From contig CAVZBZ010000004.1 in the NCBI GenBank assembly GCA_963773665.1, positions 248,001 to 312,000 of the forward strand: DNA of 64,000 nucleotides. The letters are read 5' to 3'. Numbering within the stretch: the stretch's first letter is position 1; every line of letters starts with the position of its first letter. Shown here one piece after another: positions 48,072-56,920 of this stretch. The notes beneath the pieces are model-generated. The model was not told the origin of the DNA, made no database searches, and saw only the letters and a program-made list of their open reading frames with translations. The DNA comes from DATJLY01 sp963773665 (GTDB taxonomy: Bacteria > Pseudomonadota > Alphaproteobacteria > ATCC43930 > CGMCC-115725). The position numbers and the translations under genes were made by a program.

Positions 48072-48866
48072 CTATCCCGCGCTGGCGCCGCCGTCGATCG
48101 GGATCACCGTGCCGGTGATGAAGCTCGAGGCGGGGGACGCGAGGAGGAGGGCGAGGCCCTGCAGCTCCTTGGGGTCGGCGATCCGGCCCAAAGGCACCAT
48201 CTGCTCGAACTGCCGCACCACATCGCGGTCGCGATGGAGGCGGCCGCCGGCGATGTTGGTGAGGAAGGGGCCGGGCGCGATCGCGTTCACCATGACGTTG
48301 TAGGGCGCCAACTCGAGCGCCGCCTGGCGCACGATGTTGATGATCGCCGCCTTGGTCGCGGCATAGGCATAGCCCACCATGCGCTCGGCCTTGAGGCCGG
48401 CGATCGACGCGGTCACGACGATGCGCCCGCTGTTCTGGCGCTTCATCGGCACGGACGCCGCCCGCATCGTCTCGAACACGCTCGTCAGGTTCACCTGCAG
48501 CACCTCGTTCCACTTGGCGAGCGAGACTTCGTTCATGGCGCCTTCCTGCGTCATGAAGCCGGGGCCGGCGCTGATCCCGGCATTGGCGAAGGCTGCGTCG
48601 AGCCGCCCGTGACGCTGCGCCACCGCCTCGACCGTGGCGCGCAGCGCGGCGAGATCGGCGACATCGACGACCGCCGCCTCGACCGCGTACCCGGCAGCCG
48701 AGAGCCGCGCGACCTCGCGCTCGAGGGCGGGAGAATCCTTGTCGGCGAGCGTGACGCGGGCGCCGTTCTCGGCCATGACCTCGGCCATCGCGAGGCCGAG
48801 GCCGCTCGCGGCACCCGTGACCAGAGCGACGCGATCCCGCACGTCGAAGAGCGATTCGGCTTTCAT
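48072..48866 (-). CDS. SDR family oxidoreductase
   Basis: A 264-residue classical short-chain dehydrogenase/reductase. The cofactor motif is VTGAASGLGLAMAEVM, the NAG motif is FANAGISAG, and the catalytic Ser, Tyr and Lys are in VVTASIAGLKAERMVGYAYA and ATKAAI. The C-terminal strand is SSFITGTVIPIDGGASAG. Asp at the end of strand 2 (VTLADKD) favours NAD. Its ATG overlaps the stop of the upstream ligase-acyltransferase fusion, so it is probably translated with it. Confidence 0.92.
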   Translation of the reverse strand: MKAESLFDVRDRVALVTGAASGLGLAMAEVMAENGARVTLADKDSPALEREVARLSAAGYAVEAAVVDVADLAALRATVEAVAQRHGRLDAAFANAGISAGPGFMTQEGAMNEVSLAKWNEVLQVNLTSVFETMRAASVPMKRQNSGRIVVTASIAGLKAERMVGYAYAATKAAIINIVRQAALELAPYNVMVNAIAPGPFLTNIAGGRLHRDRDVVRQFEQMVPLGRIADPKELQGLALLLASPASSFITGTVIPIDGGASAG

Positions 48867-51454
48867 GTCTTCCTCCCTTCCAGTTCGAGCTTCAGCGTGG
48901 CGATGCGGTCGTGCAGCGCGTCGGCGATCCCTTGCGCCGCGCCGCCGCCGGCCGCGACGAGCGCCGCCGCGTCGATCGGCGTGCCGAAGCGCAGGCGGAT
49001 CGGGTGAAAGCTCTTGAAGCCCCCGGGGAAACCGCCGCTATAGGGCCACGCCTCGAACGTGCCGTCGATCGCCACGGGCACGATCGGCACGCGATGGCGC
49101 TCGACGAGCACGCCGATGCCGGCCTGAAAGCGCTGCAGCTCGCCGTCGCGCGAGAGGCCGCCTTCGGCAAACCAGACGAGTGCCGCATCGCGCGCGAAAA
49201 CCTCGGCCGCGAGGTCGAGGCTCGCGCCGCCGCCGCGATACTGGTCGACCGGCAGGATCTGCGCGATCCGGCTGAAGAAGCGGCGCGCCGCCGAGGTGAA
49301 CAGGATGCCGGTCCAGCCGGCCCACCACGTGCGCGCGAGGCGGCCCCTCGGCAGCGAGGCCGCCACCGCGAACGGATCGAGATAGCTTTCGTGATTGGGG
49401 CAGATGAGAAACGGGCCATTCGCCGGCAGGTTCTCCTGTCCCTCGGCGGCGAGCTTGAAGAGCCGGCGCAGCAAAAGCCGAAGCAGCGCCGCCAACATGC
49501 CCTGCAGCACGTACGACGCTGCACCGAGCCGCGGCAAGGCCGCGGCCGGCGTCGCGCGCGCCGGCGCCGGCCGGCCGCGCGCCGCCATAGCCTCGCGCAA
49601 GAAATCCCGCAGCGTGACGATGCGGCCGATCTCATGCTCGGTCAGGCTTATGCCGAGCTCGCGATCGAGCGCGAGCGTGAGATCGACCCAGGCGAGCGAA
49701 TCGATGCCGAGATCGATCTCGGGGCTCATCTCGAGACCGAGCCCATGCCCGGGAAAACGCGCGCCGAGCCAGGCCCAGACTTTCGCCGCCGTTTCGTCCT
49801 CGAGGAGCGTCTTGTCCTCGGGCGAAAGCTCGGCGGGCTTCAGCGCCGGCGGCGCGGCAAGCGCCTCGTCGTAAAGCGCGGGCACGAGGTGGCGGCGAAT
49901 TTTCCCGAGCTGCGTGCGCGGCAGCTTGTCGCGCGCGATGGCAAAGCCGGTGAGGCGCGCATGGCTCGGCAGGAGCCGCGCGCGGTCGGAAAGCGCGTCG
50001 CGCATCACGTCCCTGAGCCGCACCGCGCCTTGCGCGCGGAGCCTGTCGAGGTCGGGCACGACGAGCGCCACGAGCGCGCCCTTGAGCGCAAAGAGCGCGA
50101 TCTCCTTGATGAGCGGATTGCCGGCATAGACCGCTTCGACCGCTTCGGGAAAGAGCTTCTTGCCGTCGGCGAGCACGATGGTCTCGGAGACGCGGGCGAC
50201 GATGAAGAGAAAGCCGCCGGGATCGAGGCGGCCGAAATCGCCGGTGCGGAACCAATGGTCTTCGGTAAAGGCGCGCGATGTTGCCGCCTCGTCGCCGCGA
50301 TAGCCGTGGAACACGCTCGCACCCCGCGCCTCGATCTCGCCTACGCCCTCGGCGTCGGCATTGGCGATGCGCAGCTCGACGCCGGAGAGCGCACGGCCCG
50401 CCGAGCCGGCGCGCGCGGCGCGGAGCGAATTGAAGGTCAGGATCGGCGATGTTTCGGTCAGGCCATAGCCGGTCATCACGTCCCAGCCGAGCGCGCCGAG
50501 GAACTCCTCGACCTCCTCATCGAGCATCGCCCCGCCCGAGACCAGGAGCCGCAAGGACGGCGCGAACTGGCGATGGAGCGGCCGGAAGAGGAAGCGCGGG
50601 CTCGAGCCGAACGCGCGCCTGAGACGCAACGCCAGCGCGAGAAGCAGCACGAAGATGCGCCGCGCGAAGTTGGGCTGCGCCGCGATCCGTTGCCTGATTC
50701 CGGCGAGCAGCGCGGAATAAAGCCGCGGCACGCCCATGAGAATGGTCGCGCGGCCGCGCTGCAGTGCCGTGATGAGCTCCGGCCCCGAGACGCCCGAAGG
50801 CAGAACGAGGGTCGTGCCGCACGCGAGCCCCGTCATCATGCCGACGGTAAGCGGATAGGCGTGATGAAGCGGCAGCGGCACGAGCGCGCGGTCTTTCGCG
50901 CCGGCAAGCCCGGCCGCCAGGATGGCGTTGACGTTGGAGAGGAGATTGGCGTGGGTGAGCGGCACCGCCTTGGGCGTGCCGGTCGTGCCCGACGTGAACA
51001 GCAGCACCGCCACGTCGTCGGGCTTTTGCCTCGCAAACGGCGCCGAGCCGTTCGCGGCCGACGGCAATTCCCGGTCGAGCGCAATCGCGGCACATTTGAT
51101 GCGCGCCGCGCGCGCCGCGGTGGTGAAGACGAGCCGGCATTTCGTGAATTCGAGGCGGTGATCGAGGTCGTCATCCTCGGTCTGCGCGTCGATCGGGATC
51201 GCGGTCGCGCCGGTCGCGACGATCGCCCAGAACGCCACGATCCACGAGGCACTGTTCGGCGCGACGATCGCGACGCAGCTGCCGGGGCCGATGCCGCGCC
51301 GCACGAGATCGCGGCCCAAACCTTGCGCGCGGGAGGCCAAGGCGGCAAAGCTCGTTTCCTCGGCGCGCTCGCCGGCGAATGCGAGGAGCGCCGGTGCTTC
51401 GCCGCGCTCGCCGATCCGGCGCAGCAGCGTCTGCAACGTGTCGCCTTCGGCCAA
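48863..51454 (-). CDS. Fused acyl-CoA/ACP synthetase - acyl carrier - acyltransferase
   Basis: An 863-residue three-domain protein. AMP-binding ligase domain: LLFTSGTTGTPKAVPLTHAN, GYGLTETSPILTFN, RTGDFGRLDPGGF and LPRTQLGKIRRHL. Carrier domain: EIDLGIDSLAWVDLTLALD, with Ser586 for phosphopantetheine. LPLAT-type acyltransferase domain: FLICPNHESYLDPFAVAAS (His688 of HxxxxD) and ALVWFAEGGLSRDGELQRF. The order is the reverse of E. coli Aas (acyltransferase first) and resembles fused lipid-activation enzymes. It probably loads a fatty acid on the carrier and transfers it to a lysophospholipid or another acceptor. It has no membrane anchor apart from a hydrophobic patch before the LPLAT domain. 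Confidence 0.88.
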   Translation of the reverse strand: MAEGDTLQTLLRRIGERGEAPALLAFAGERAEETSFAALASRAQGLGRDLVRRGIGPGSCVAIVAPNSASWIVAFWAIVATGATAIPIDAQTEDDDLDHRLEFTKCRLVFTTAARAARIKCAAIALDRELPSAANGSAPFARQKPDDVAVLLFTSGTTGTPKAVPLTHANLLSNVNAILAAGLAGAKDRALVPLPLHHAYPLTVGMMTGLACGTTLVLPSGVSGPELITALQRGRATILMGVPRLYSALLAGIRQRIAAQPNFARRIFVLLLALALRLRRAFGSSPRFLFRPLHRQFAPSLRLLVSGGAMLDEEVEEFLGALGWDVMTGYGLTETSPILTFNSLRAARAGSAGRALSGVELRIANADAEGVGEIEARGASVFHGYRGDEAATSRAFTEDHWFRTGDFGRLDPGGFLFIVARVSETIVLADGKKLFPEAVEAVYAGNPLIKEIALFALKGALVALVVPDLDRLRAQGAVRLRDVMRDALSDRARLLPSHARLTGFAIARDKLPRTQLGKIRRHLVPALYDEALAAPPALKPAELSPEDKTLLEDETAAKVWAWLGARFPGHGLGLEMSPEIDLGIDSLAWVDLTLALDRELGISLTEHEIGRIVTLRDFLREAMAARGRPAPARATPAAALPRLGAASYVLQGMLAALLRLLLRRLFKLAAEGQENLPANGPFLICPNHESYLDPFAVAASLPRGRLARTWWAGWTGILFTSAARRFFSRIAQILPVDQYRGGGASLDLAAEVFARDAALVWFAEGGLSRDGELQRFQAGIGVLVERHRVPIVPVAIDGTFEAWPYSGGFPGGFKSFHPIRLRFGTPIDAAALVAAGGGAAQGIADALHDRIATLKLELEGRKT

Positions 51455-51522
51455 GCTTCCCTGCCTTCCGATCCAAGGGTAGGGTGATAGACGGCCCGTC
51501 GCGGCCGGAAAAGGGGGACGCC

Positions 51523-52707
51523 ATGAAGAAGATCGGGATCGGAGTTGCCGCCATCGCGCTCGCCGGCACGCTGGCCGCGCCGGCCGGAGCGCAGACCGTG
51601 AAGATCGGGGTCATGAACAGTCTCTCCGGCTTTCTCGCGCCCGGCGGCGACGAGATGGAGAAGGGCATCGACCTATATCTGAAGGTGCACGAGAAAGACC
51701 TGCCGCCCGGCGTCAAGATCGAGCTCATAAAGCGCGACGATACGTCGTCAGCCGACGTGGCGAAGCGACTCGCGCAGGAGCTCATCACGCGCGACCATGT
51801 CCAGCTTCTCCTGGGCGATGTCGGCTCGCCGCAGGCTGCGGCGATCGCGCCGATGACGGCCGAGGCGAAAATCCCGTTCATCATCACGAATGCGGCAGGG
51901 GTCGCCATTCCGCGCATGTCGCCCTACGTCGTGCGCGATAGCTTCACCATCTGGCAGCAAGCCTATCCGCTCGCGAAATGGGCGGCCGACCAGGGCTGGA
52001 AGAAGGCCTATACGGCGGTGAGCGATTTCATCCCCGGACACGACGCCGAGGACGCCTTCACCAAGGGCTTCAAGGACGCGGGCGGCACGATCTTGGGAGC
52101 GGTGCGGTTCTCGCCCTCGAGCCCCGATTTCCCGCCGGTCGTACAGCGCATCAAGGACGTGAAGCCCGACGTCGCCTTCCTCTGGGTTCCGGCCGGCACG
52201 CAGGCGACGGCGATGATGAAGGCGGTGCAGGACCTGCAATTGCGGCAGATCGGCATCAACATCATCTCGACCCAGGACCTCGTGCCCGACGAGGAGCTGC
52301 CGAACATGGGCGACGCGGCCCTGGGCCTCGTCACGTCGGGGATCTATTCGGCCGCCGCCGACCGGCCGGCGAACAAGGCGTTCCTCGCCGCCTGGAACAA
52401 GGAATATCCCAACGCCACGCCCGATTTCCTCTCGGCCGACGGCTGGGACGGGATGGCGATGGCGGTGGCGCTCATCAAGGAGACGAAGGGCAAATTCACC
52501 GCCGACGAGGCGATGAAGTTCCTCAGCAACTGGAAGGACCCGAACAGCCACAAAGGCCCGGTGTCGATCGATCCGGCGACGCGCGACGTCATCCAGAACG
52601 TCTATATCCGCAAGATCGAGAAGCAGGGCGGCAAGCTCGCCAATGTCGAGTTCGTCACCATCCCCAACGTCAAGGACCCGTGGAAGGAGCTCAATCCGCC
52701 GAAATAG
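51523..52707 (+). CDS. Liv-type ABC transporter substrate-binding protein
   Basis: A 394-residue periplasmic binding protein. The signal peptide ends at APAGAQT. The mature start is VKIGVMNSLSGFLAPGG, followed by DVAKRLAQELITRDHVQLLL and DVAFLWVPAGTQATAMMKA. AAGGGGGA lies before the ATG. It is divergent from the fused ligase gene (68-base gap) and converges on the hydratase-lyase-like gene, whose stop lies 2 bases away. Relatives bind phenylpropanoids as well as amino acids. Next to a putative hydroxycinnamate operon, an aromatic ligand is plausible but unproven. Confidence 0.9.
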   Translation: MKKIGIGVAAIALAGTLAAPAGAQTVKIGVMNSLSGFLAPGGDEMEKGIDLYLKVHEKDLPPGVKIELIKRDDTSSADVAKRLAQELITRDHVQLLLGDVGSPQAAAIAPMTAEAKIPFIITNAAGVAIPRMSPYVVRDSFTIWQQAYPLAKWAADQGWKKAYTAVSDFIPGHDAEDAFTKGFKDAGGTILGAVRFSPSSPDFPPVVQRIKDVKPDVAFLWVPAGTQATAMMKAVQDLQLRQIGINIISTQDLVPDEELPNMGDAALGLVTSGIYSAAADRPANKAFLAAWNKEYPNATPDFLSADGWDGMAMAVALIKETKGKFTADEAMKFLSNWKDPNSHKGPVSIDPATRDVIQNVYIRKIEKQGGKLANVEFVTIPNVKDPWKELNPPK

Positions 52708-52708
52708 A

Positions 52709-53552
52709 CTATTTGGCCTTCCCCGCGCCCTTGAGCTTGAACGGCTCGTAGGTCGGCTTGTAGCTCTTGTCGTCGAGGAACTGGCTCATGCCGGTGCGGT
52801 AGGAATCCTCCTGGTCGCCGACGCGGATCGCCTTGCCCTTCTCGGCGAGATAGTCGTACGCCTGATCGACATCCATCCGGCGCACGTGCTTGATCGCCTG
52901 CTTGGTCGCGCGCAGCACGTTCGGGCTTTTCTTCATCAGCTCGTCCGCGAGCTCGACGGTGGTTGCCTCGAGCTTTTCCTTCGGCACGGCGAAATTCACC
53001 ATGCCGATGCGCGCCGCCTCGGTGCCGTCGAACGGCTTGCCGAGGCAGGCGTAGTAGAGCGCGTGGCGCGGCAGCACCATGTCCGCCACCGCCTTGGAGA
53101 CGAGCGCGCCGGGCAGGATGCCCCAATTGACCTCGGAGAGCGAAAACGTGGCGTCCTCGGCCGCGACGGCGAAATCGCAGGCAAGGAGCTGCATGAAGGC
53201 GCCGCCGACGCAGTAGCCGTGCACCATGGCGATGGTCGGCTTGTCGTATTGATAGAGCCTGGCCCAGCGCCAGCGGTTGGCGGCCTCGGCGGCCTTCTTG
53301 CGCTCGCGCGGATTGCCCTCGAGCGCGCGGAAGAACAGCTTCAAATCCTGGCCCGCGCTGAAATTGCCGCCGGCGCCGGTCACCACGACGACCTTCACGT
53401 TCGGATCGACCTCCATCTCGGCCAGCGCGTTATCCATGTCGTAGTGCGAGCTGCGGGCTCATCGCGTTGCGCTTTTCGGGGCGGTTCAGGATCGCCCAGC
53501 CGATGCCGTCCTTGATCTCGATCTTGACGCATTCGTACTTGTAATCGGCCAT
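52709..53552 (-). pseudogene. Hydroxycinnamoyl-CoA hydratase-lyase-like protein with one frameshift
   Basis: A crotonase-fold protein close to feruloyl/p-hydroxycinnamoyl-CoA hydratase-lyases. It has WAILNRPEKRNAMSPQL, GNFSAGQDLKLFF (oxyanion hole), KPTIAMVHGYCVGGAFM, FSLSEVNWGILPGALVSKA and MSQFLDDKSYKPT at the end, all characteristic of that subfamily. The extra base near 53447 puts the first 35 residues out of frame. Correcting it reads SPQLHYDMDNALAEME and gives 280 residues, the normal length. GGAGGAG precedes ATG 53552. It is the last gene of an operon with an acyl-CoA dehydrogenase and an NDP-forming acyl-CoA synthetase. Confidence 0.82.
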
Positions 53553-53563
53553 GCTCTCCTCCG

Positions 53564-54736
53564 TCATCCGAAGCTGCGCAGCACATGCCGCGCCAGCGTC
53601 ATCTTGAGAATCTCGATGGGGCCCTCGGTGATCATGAAGCTGCGCTGGTTGCGCCAGAATTTCTCGATCGGCAGATCGGTGGTGAGGCCGATGCCGCCGT
53701 GGATCTCCATGCAGCGGTCGGCCGCCTCGAACGATTTCGTGTCGCCGAAAATCTTGGCCATGTAGGCCTCGACGCGGATGTCCTCGCCGCGGTCGTGCTT
53801 CCACGCCGCGTGATAGACCATGAGGCGCAGCATGTGCAGGTCCATGAAGCCGTCGACCAGCATCCACTGCACCGCCTGGCGGTCGGCCAAGGGCCGTCCG
53901 AACGTGACGCGCTGCTTCGCATAGCTCGTGCCGAGCTCGAGGCAGCGCTCGATCACGCCGGCGCCGCGGGCGCCGTGCCGGACGCGGCCGGTGCTGATCC
54001 AGTTCTGCGCGTGCTTGAACCCGTCGCCTTCTTCGCCGATGCGGTTCTCGACCGGCACGCGCACATTGTCGAAGGCGATCTCCCACGGCCGGTCGTCCAT
54101 CATCGTCTGCTGCGCGCGCAAAAGCTTCACGCCGTTCGATTTCATATCGACGAGAAACGCCGAGATGCCGCCATGCGAGCCCTTGGCGCGGTCGGTCGCG
54201 GCGAACACCTGGCCCCAGTCGGCCTCGTCGGCGCCGGTGATGAAGCGCTTCATGCCGTTCAGGACATAGTGGTCGCCGTCGCGGACTGCGGTCGAGCGCA
54301 TGGAGCCGGGATCGCCGCCGGCATCGGGCTCGGTCTGGGCGAAGCACCATTTGATCTCGCCGCGAATGGTGGGAACGAGGAAGCGCCGCTTCTGCTCGTC
54401 ATTGAGGTGGTAGAGGATCGGGCTGACGTTGGGCCCGAAAATCTCCGAGGCGCGCGAAGGGAGCGCGATGCTGCGCGCCATCTCGGACCACACCACGACC
54501 TTGGCGAGAAGCCCCAGTCCGAGCCCGCCATATTCCTTCGGCACGTCGTAATTGCCGAGCCCAAGCTCCTTCGCCTTCGCCTCGAGATGGCGGCGCATGT
54601 CGGGCTTGAGCTTCGGCCCGTCGCACGCCTCGCGCTCGATCGAGATGAGCTCACGATCGACGAATTTGCGCACCGTCTCCTTCAGCATCCGGAGTTCTTC
54701 CGGCAGCTCGAAATTCATGCCATCTGTCGCGTCCAT
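53564..54736 (-). CDS. Acyl-CoA dehydrogenase
   Basis: A 390-residue acyl-CoA dehydrogenase. The FAD/substrate loop is WCFAQTEPDAGGDPGSMRST, followed by DHYVLNGMKRFITGADEADW. The C-terminal domain has KQRVTFGRPLADRQAVQWML and MEIHGGIGLTTDLPIEKFWR. The catalytic Glu is present at the usual place (FMITEGPIEI). ATG 54736 follows GAGG. It lies between the acyl-CoA synthetase (stop 8 bases upstream) and the hydratase-lyase-like gene. It probably introduces the side-chain double bond that the hydratase then attacks, for example on dihydrocinnamoyl-type thioesters. Confidence 0.9.
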   Translation of the reverse strand: MDATDGMNFELPEELRMLKETVRKFVDRELISIEREACDGPKLKPDMRRHLEAKAKELGLGNYDVPKEYGGLGLGLLAKVVVWSEMARSIALPSRASEIFGPNVSPILYHLNDEQKRRFLVPTIRGEIKWCFAQTEPDAGGDPGSMRSTAVRDGDHYVLNGMKRFITGADEADWGQVFAATDRAKGSHGGISAFLVDMKSNGVKLLRAQQTMMDDRPWEIAFDNVRVPVENRIGEEGDGFKHAQNWISTGRVRHGARGAGVIERCLELGTSYAKQRVTFGRPLADRQAVQWMLVDGFMDLHMLRLMVYHAAWKHDRGEDIRVEAYMAKIFGDTKSFEAADRCMEIHGGIGLTTDLPIEKFWRNQRSFMITEGPIEILKMTLARHVLRSFG

Positions 54737-54743
54737 CGCATCC

Positions 54744-56813
54744 TCACCTGTCGCGGCCGAGAAGGCGCACATCGACGGCGCGCACGCCGTGGCCTTCCTC
54801 CAGCACCATGAGCGGATTGATCTCGAGATCGGCGAGGAACGGGCGGTGGTCGAGGAAGAGGCGCGAGAGCCCCGCCATCGCCCGCGCCGCAGCATTCACG
54901 TCGCGCGGGCGCCGCCCGCGGAACGGCCCCAGAAGCTTCGCACCCTTGAGCGCGCGCAAAACCTCCTCGGCCATCGCCTCGTCGACCGGCAGCAGCCGCA
55001 CCTGCACGTCGTCGAGCGCCTCGACCAGCACGCCGCCGAGCCCCGCCGCCATCACCGGCCCATACTGCGCGTCCTCGCGCACGCCGACGATGAGCTCGAG
55101 CCCGTCCACCATCTCCTGCACCAGAAACCCCTCGCACGGCCCCGGCACGCGCGCCGCCATCGCAGAAGCTGCAGCGCGCACCGCATCGCGATCGGCAAGG
55201 CCGAGCGCCACGCCGCCGACCTCCGTCTTGTGCAGCGCCGCCTGCGACAGGATTTTGACGGCGACGGGAAAGCCGATTTCAGCGGCGCGCGATGCCGCCT
55301 CCTCGGGCGTTCTGGCGCGCGCGGTCTTCGGCAGAGTGAGTCCGTGCGCTTCGAGCAGCCGGTCGAACGACGCGCCCGCGAGCGACGCCGCCTCGCCGCG
55401 CGGCGGCAACAGAGGCGCGATGCCGCGCGCCAGCGCCTCGGCGTGCGCGATGAGGCCGTTGGCGGCGCGGATCGTTTCGGGCAGGCCCTGGATGAAGGGT
55501 ATGCCGGCCTTCGCCTGGAAGGCGCGGCCGGCTTCGCTGACGTTCTGCGCCGTGCGGCCATAGGCGATCACCGGTTTCTGGGTCGCGGCGAGCACGTCCT
55601 GGAAGGGGGCGAGCGAATAGGGCTCGTCCGCCGTCATCGGCAGCTGCCCCTGCATGATGAAGAGATCGACATTGGGATCGGCGCAGATGACGCGGCAGAT
55701 CTCGCTGAATTTCTGCGGCTGCACGCCGGTCGTGGCGCCGACGTCGAGCGGGTTCTCCGCCGGGAGGCCGGGGTCCACGCGCGGCTTGAGCGCCGCCGCG
55801 GTCGCGGGCGCGAAAGCGGCCAACTCCGCCTCCTGCTCGCTGGCATAATCGAGCAGAAGCCCTTTGGCCCCGCCCGAGAACCCGGCGATGGCGATGCGCC
55901 GGCCGCGCGGCAGACGGCCCGGACCGAAGGCAAGGCAACCCTCGATCAGATCGTCGAGCGTCGGCACGCGCAGCACGCCGTACTTGCGGCAGACGGCATC
56001 GAACACCCGATCGTCGCCCGCGAGCGCGCCGGTATGGCTCGCCGCAGCATCCTGGCCGCGCGCGCTGCGGCCGAGCTTCAGCACGAGGAGCGGTTTCTTG
56101 GCGGCAAGCGCCTTCGCGGCCGCGGCCAAGAAAGCGTCCGGCCGGCGCACGCCCTCGACCATGCAGGCGATGATGCGCGTGCCGTCGTCCTCGACGAGAA
56201 AATTGATGTAGTCGGCAAGATCGAGGTCGAGCTCGTTGCCGCTCGAGACCGCGTAGGAGAAGCCCAGGCCCCGCGTCGCCGCCTGCTGCAGCCAGAACTG
56301 GAACGTGCCGCCCGACTGGAAGACGATGCCGACATCGCCGGCCGGAAGGGCGCGCACGCGGGATGCCGGATAAAGCAGCAGCCGCTCGCGCAAGGCGACC
56401 GAACCCATGCAATTGGGACCGGAAACGCGAAGACCTTTTCCATCGCACAGCGCGCGCACCGCGGCGGCGCGCGCCTCGCCCTCTTCATCGCCGCCCTCGC
56501 CGAAGCGCGCGGCATAGATGAGGGCGCATTTCAGGCCATGCTCGGCGGCCTCGGCGAGCGCATCGGGAATGGCGGGCGCGGGAATGATGGTGAGCGCGAG
56601 ATCGACGCGCTCGGGCAGCGAGGCAAAATCCGGATAGACCGTTTCGCCCCACAGCTCGCTGCGCTTCGGGTTGACGAGATAGACTTTCGCCGGGAAGCCG
56701 CAATAAGCGAGATTGTCGTAGATCGCCTTCGACCAGCCGTCGCCGCCGCGGTCGGTCGCGCCGATGATGGCGATCGTCTTTGGCCGCAACAGATCGGTGA
56801 CGGAACGGAACAC
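54744..56813 (-). CDS. NDP-forming acyl-CoA synthetase (FerA/ACD-like)
   Basis: A 689-residue protein with fused alpha and beta parts. It has a CoA-binding domain (IAIIGATDRGGDGWSKAIYD), a succinyl-CoA-ligase-like domain (SGPNCMGSVALRERLLLYPA; GIVFQSGGTFQFWLQQAATR; KLGRSARGQDAAASHTGALA with the phospho-His) and a C-terminal ATP-grasp domain (GFPVAVKILSQAALHKTEVG; PFLADLEINPLMVLEEGHGV). I chose GTG 56813, which has GGGAGG; an upstream ATG at 56858 lacks a ribosome site. The family includes acetyl-CoA synthetases (ADP-forming) and FerA, the feruloyl-CoA synthetase of Sphingobium. The operon partner, a hydratase-lyase-like gene, favours the latter type. Confidence 0.86.
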   Translation of the reverse strand: MFRSVTDLLRPKTIAIIGATDRGGDGWSKAIYDNLAYCGFPAKVYLVNPKRSELWGETVYPDFASLPERVDLALTIIPAPAIPDALAEAAEHGLKCALIYAARFGEGGDEEGEARAAAVRALCDGKGLRVSGPNCMGSVALRERLLLYPASRVRALPAGDVGIVFQSGGTFQFWLQQAATRGLGFSYAVSSGNELDLDLADYINFLVEDDGTRIIACMVEGVRRPDAFLAAAAKALAAKKPLLVLKLGRSARGQDAAASHTGALAGDDRVFDAVCRKYGVLRVPTLDDLIEGCLAFGPGRLPRGRRIAIAGFSGGAKGLLLDYASEQEAELAAFAPATAAALKPRVDPGLPAENPLDVGATTGVQPQKFSEICRVICADPNVDLFIMQGQLPMTADEPYSLAPFQDVLAATQKPVIAYGRTAQNVSEAGRAFQAKAGIPFIQGLPETIRAANGLIAHAEALARGIAPLLPPRGEAASLAGASFDRLLEAHGLTLPKTARARTPEEAASRAAEIGFPVAVKILSQAALHKTEVGGVALGLADRDAVRAAASAMAARVPGPCEGFLVQEMVDGLELIVGVREDAQYGPVMAAGLGGVLVEALDDVQVRLLPVDEAMAEEVLRALKGAKLLGPFRGRRPRDVNAAARAMAGLSRLFLDHRPFLADLEINPLMVLEEGHGVRAVDVRLLGRDR

Positions 56814-56844
56814 TGAGCCTCCCTTGCCGATCGTCCGGTCCTTT

Positions 56845-56877
56845 ATGCAATTCTGCATGGGTCGAAGGGGGTGTCAA
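56845..56877 (-). promoter_or_regulatory. Candidate promoter with dyad upstream of the acyl-CoA synthetase operon
   Basis: On the minus strand, TTGACA at 56877-56872 would be a -35. A dyad ATGCA-ATTC-TGCAT at 56845-56858 lies where the -10 should be, so a repressor bound there would block the promoter. The -10 itself (AGAATT) is poor. The site is 32 bases upstream of the GTG start, in the divergent gap shared with the FAH gene. Confidence 0.4.
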
Positions 56878-56920
56878 CGAGCCACCGGCCGCGCTATCTT
56901 CGCGCGAGGAGGTTCTCGCA

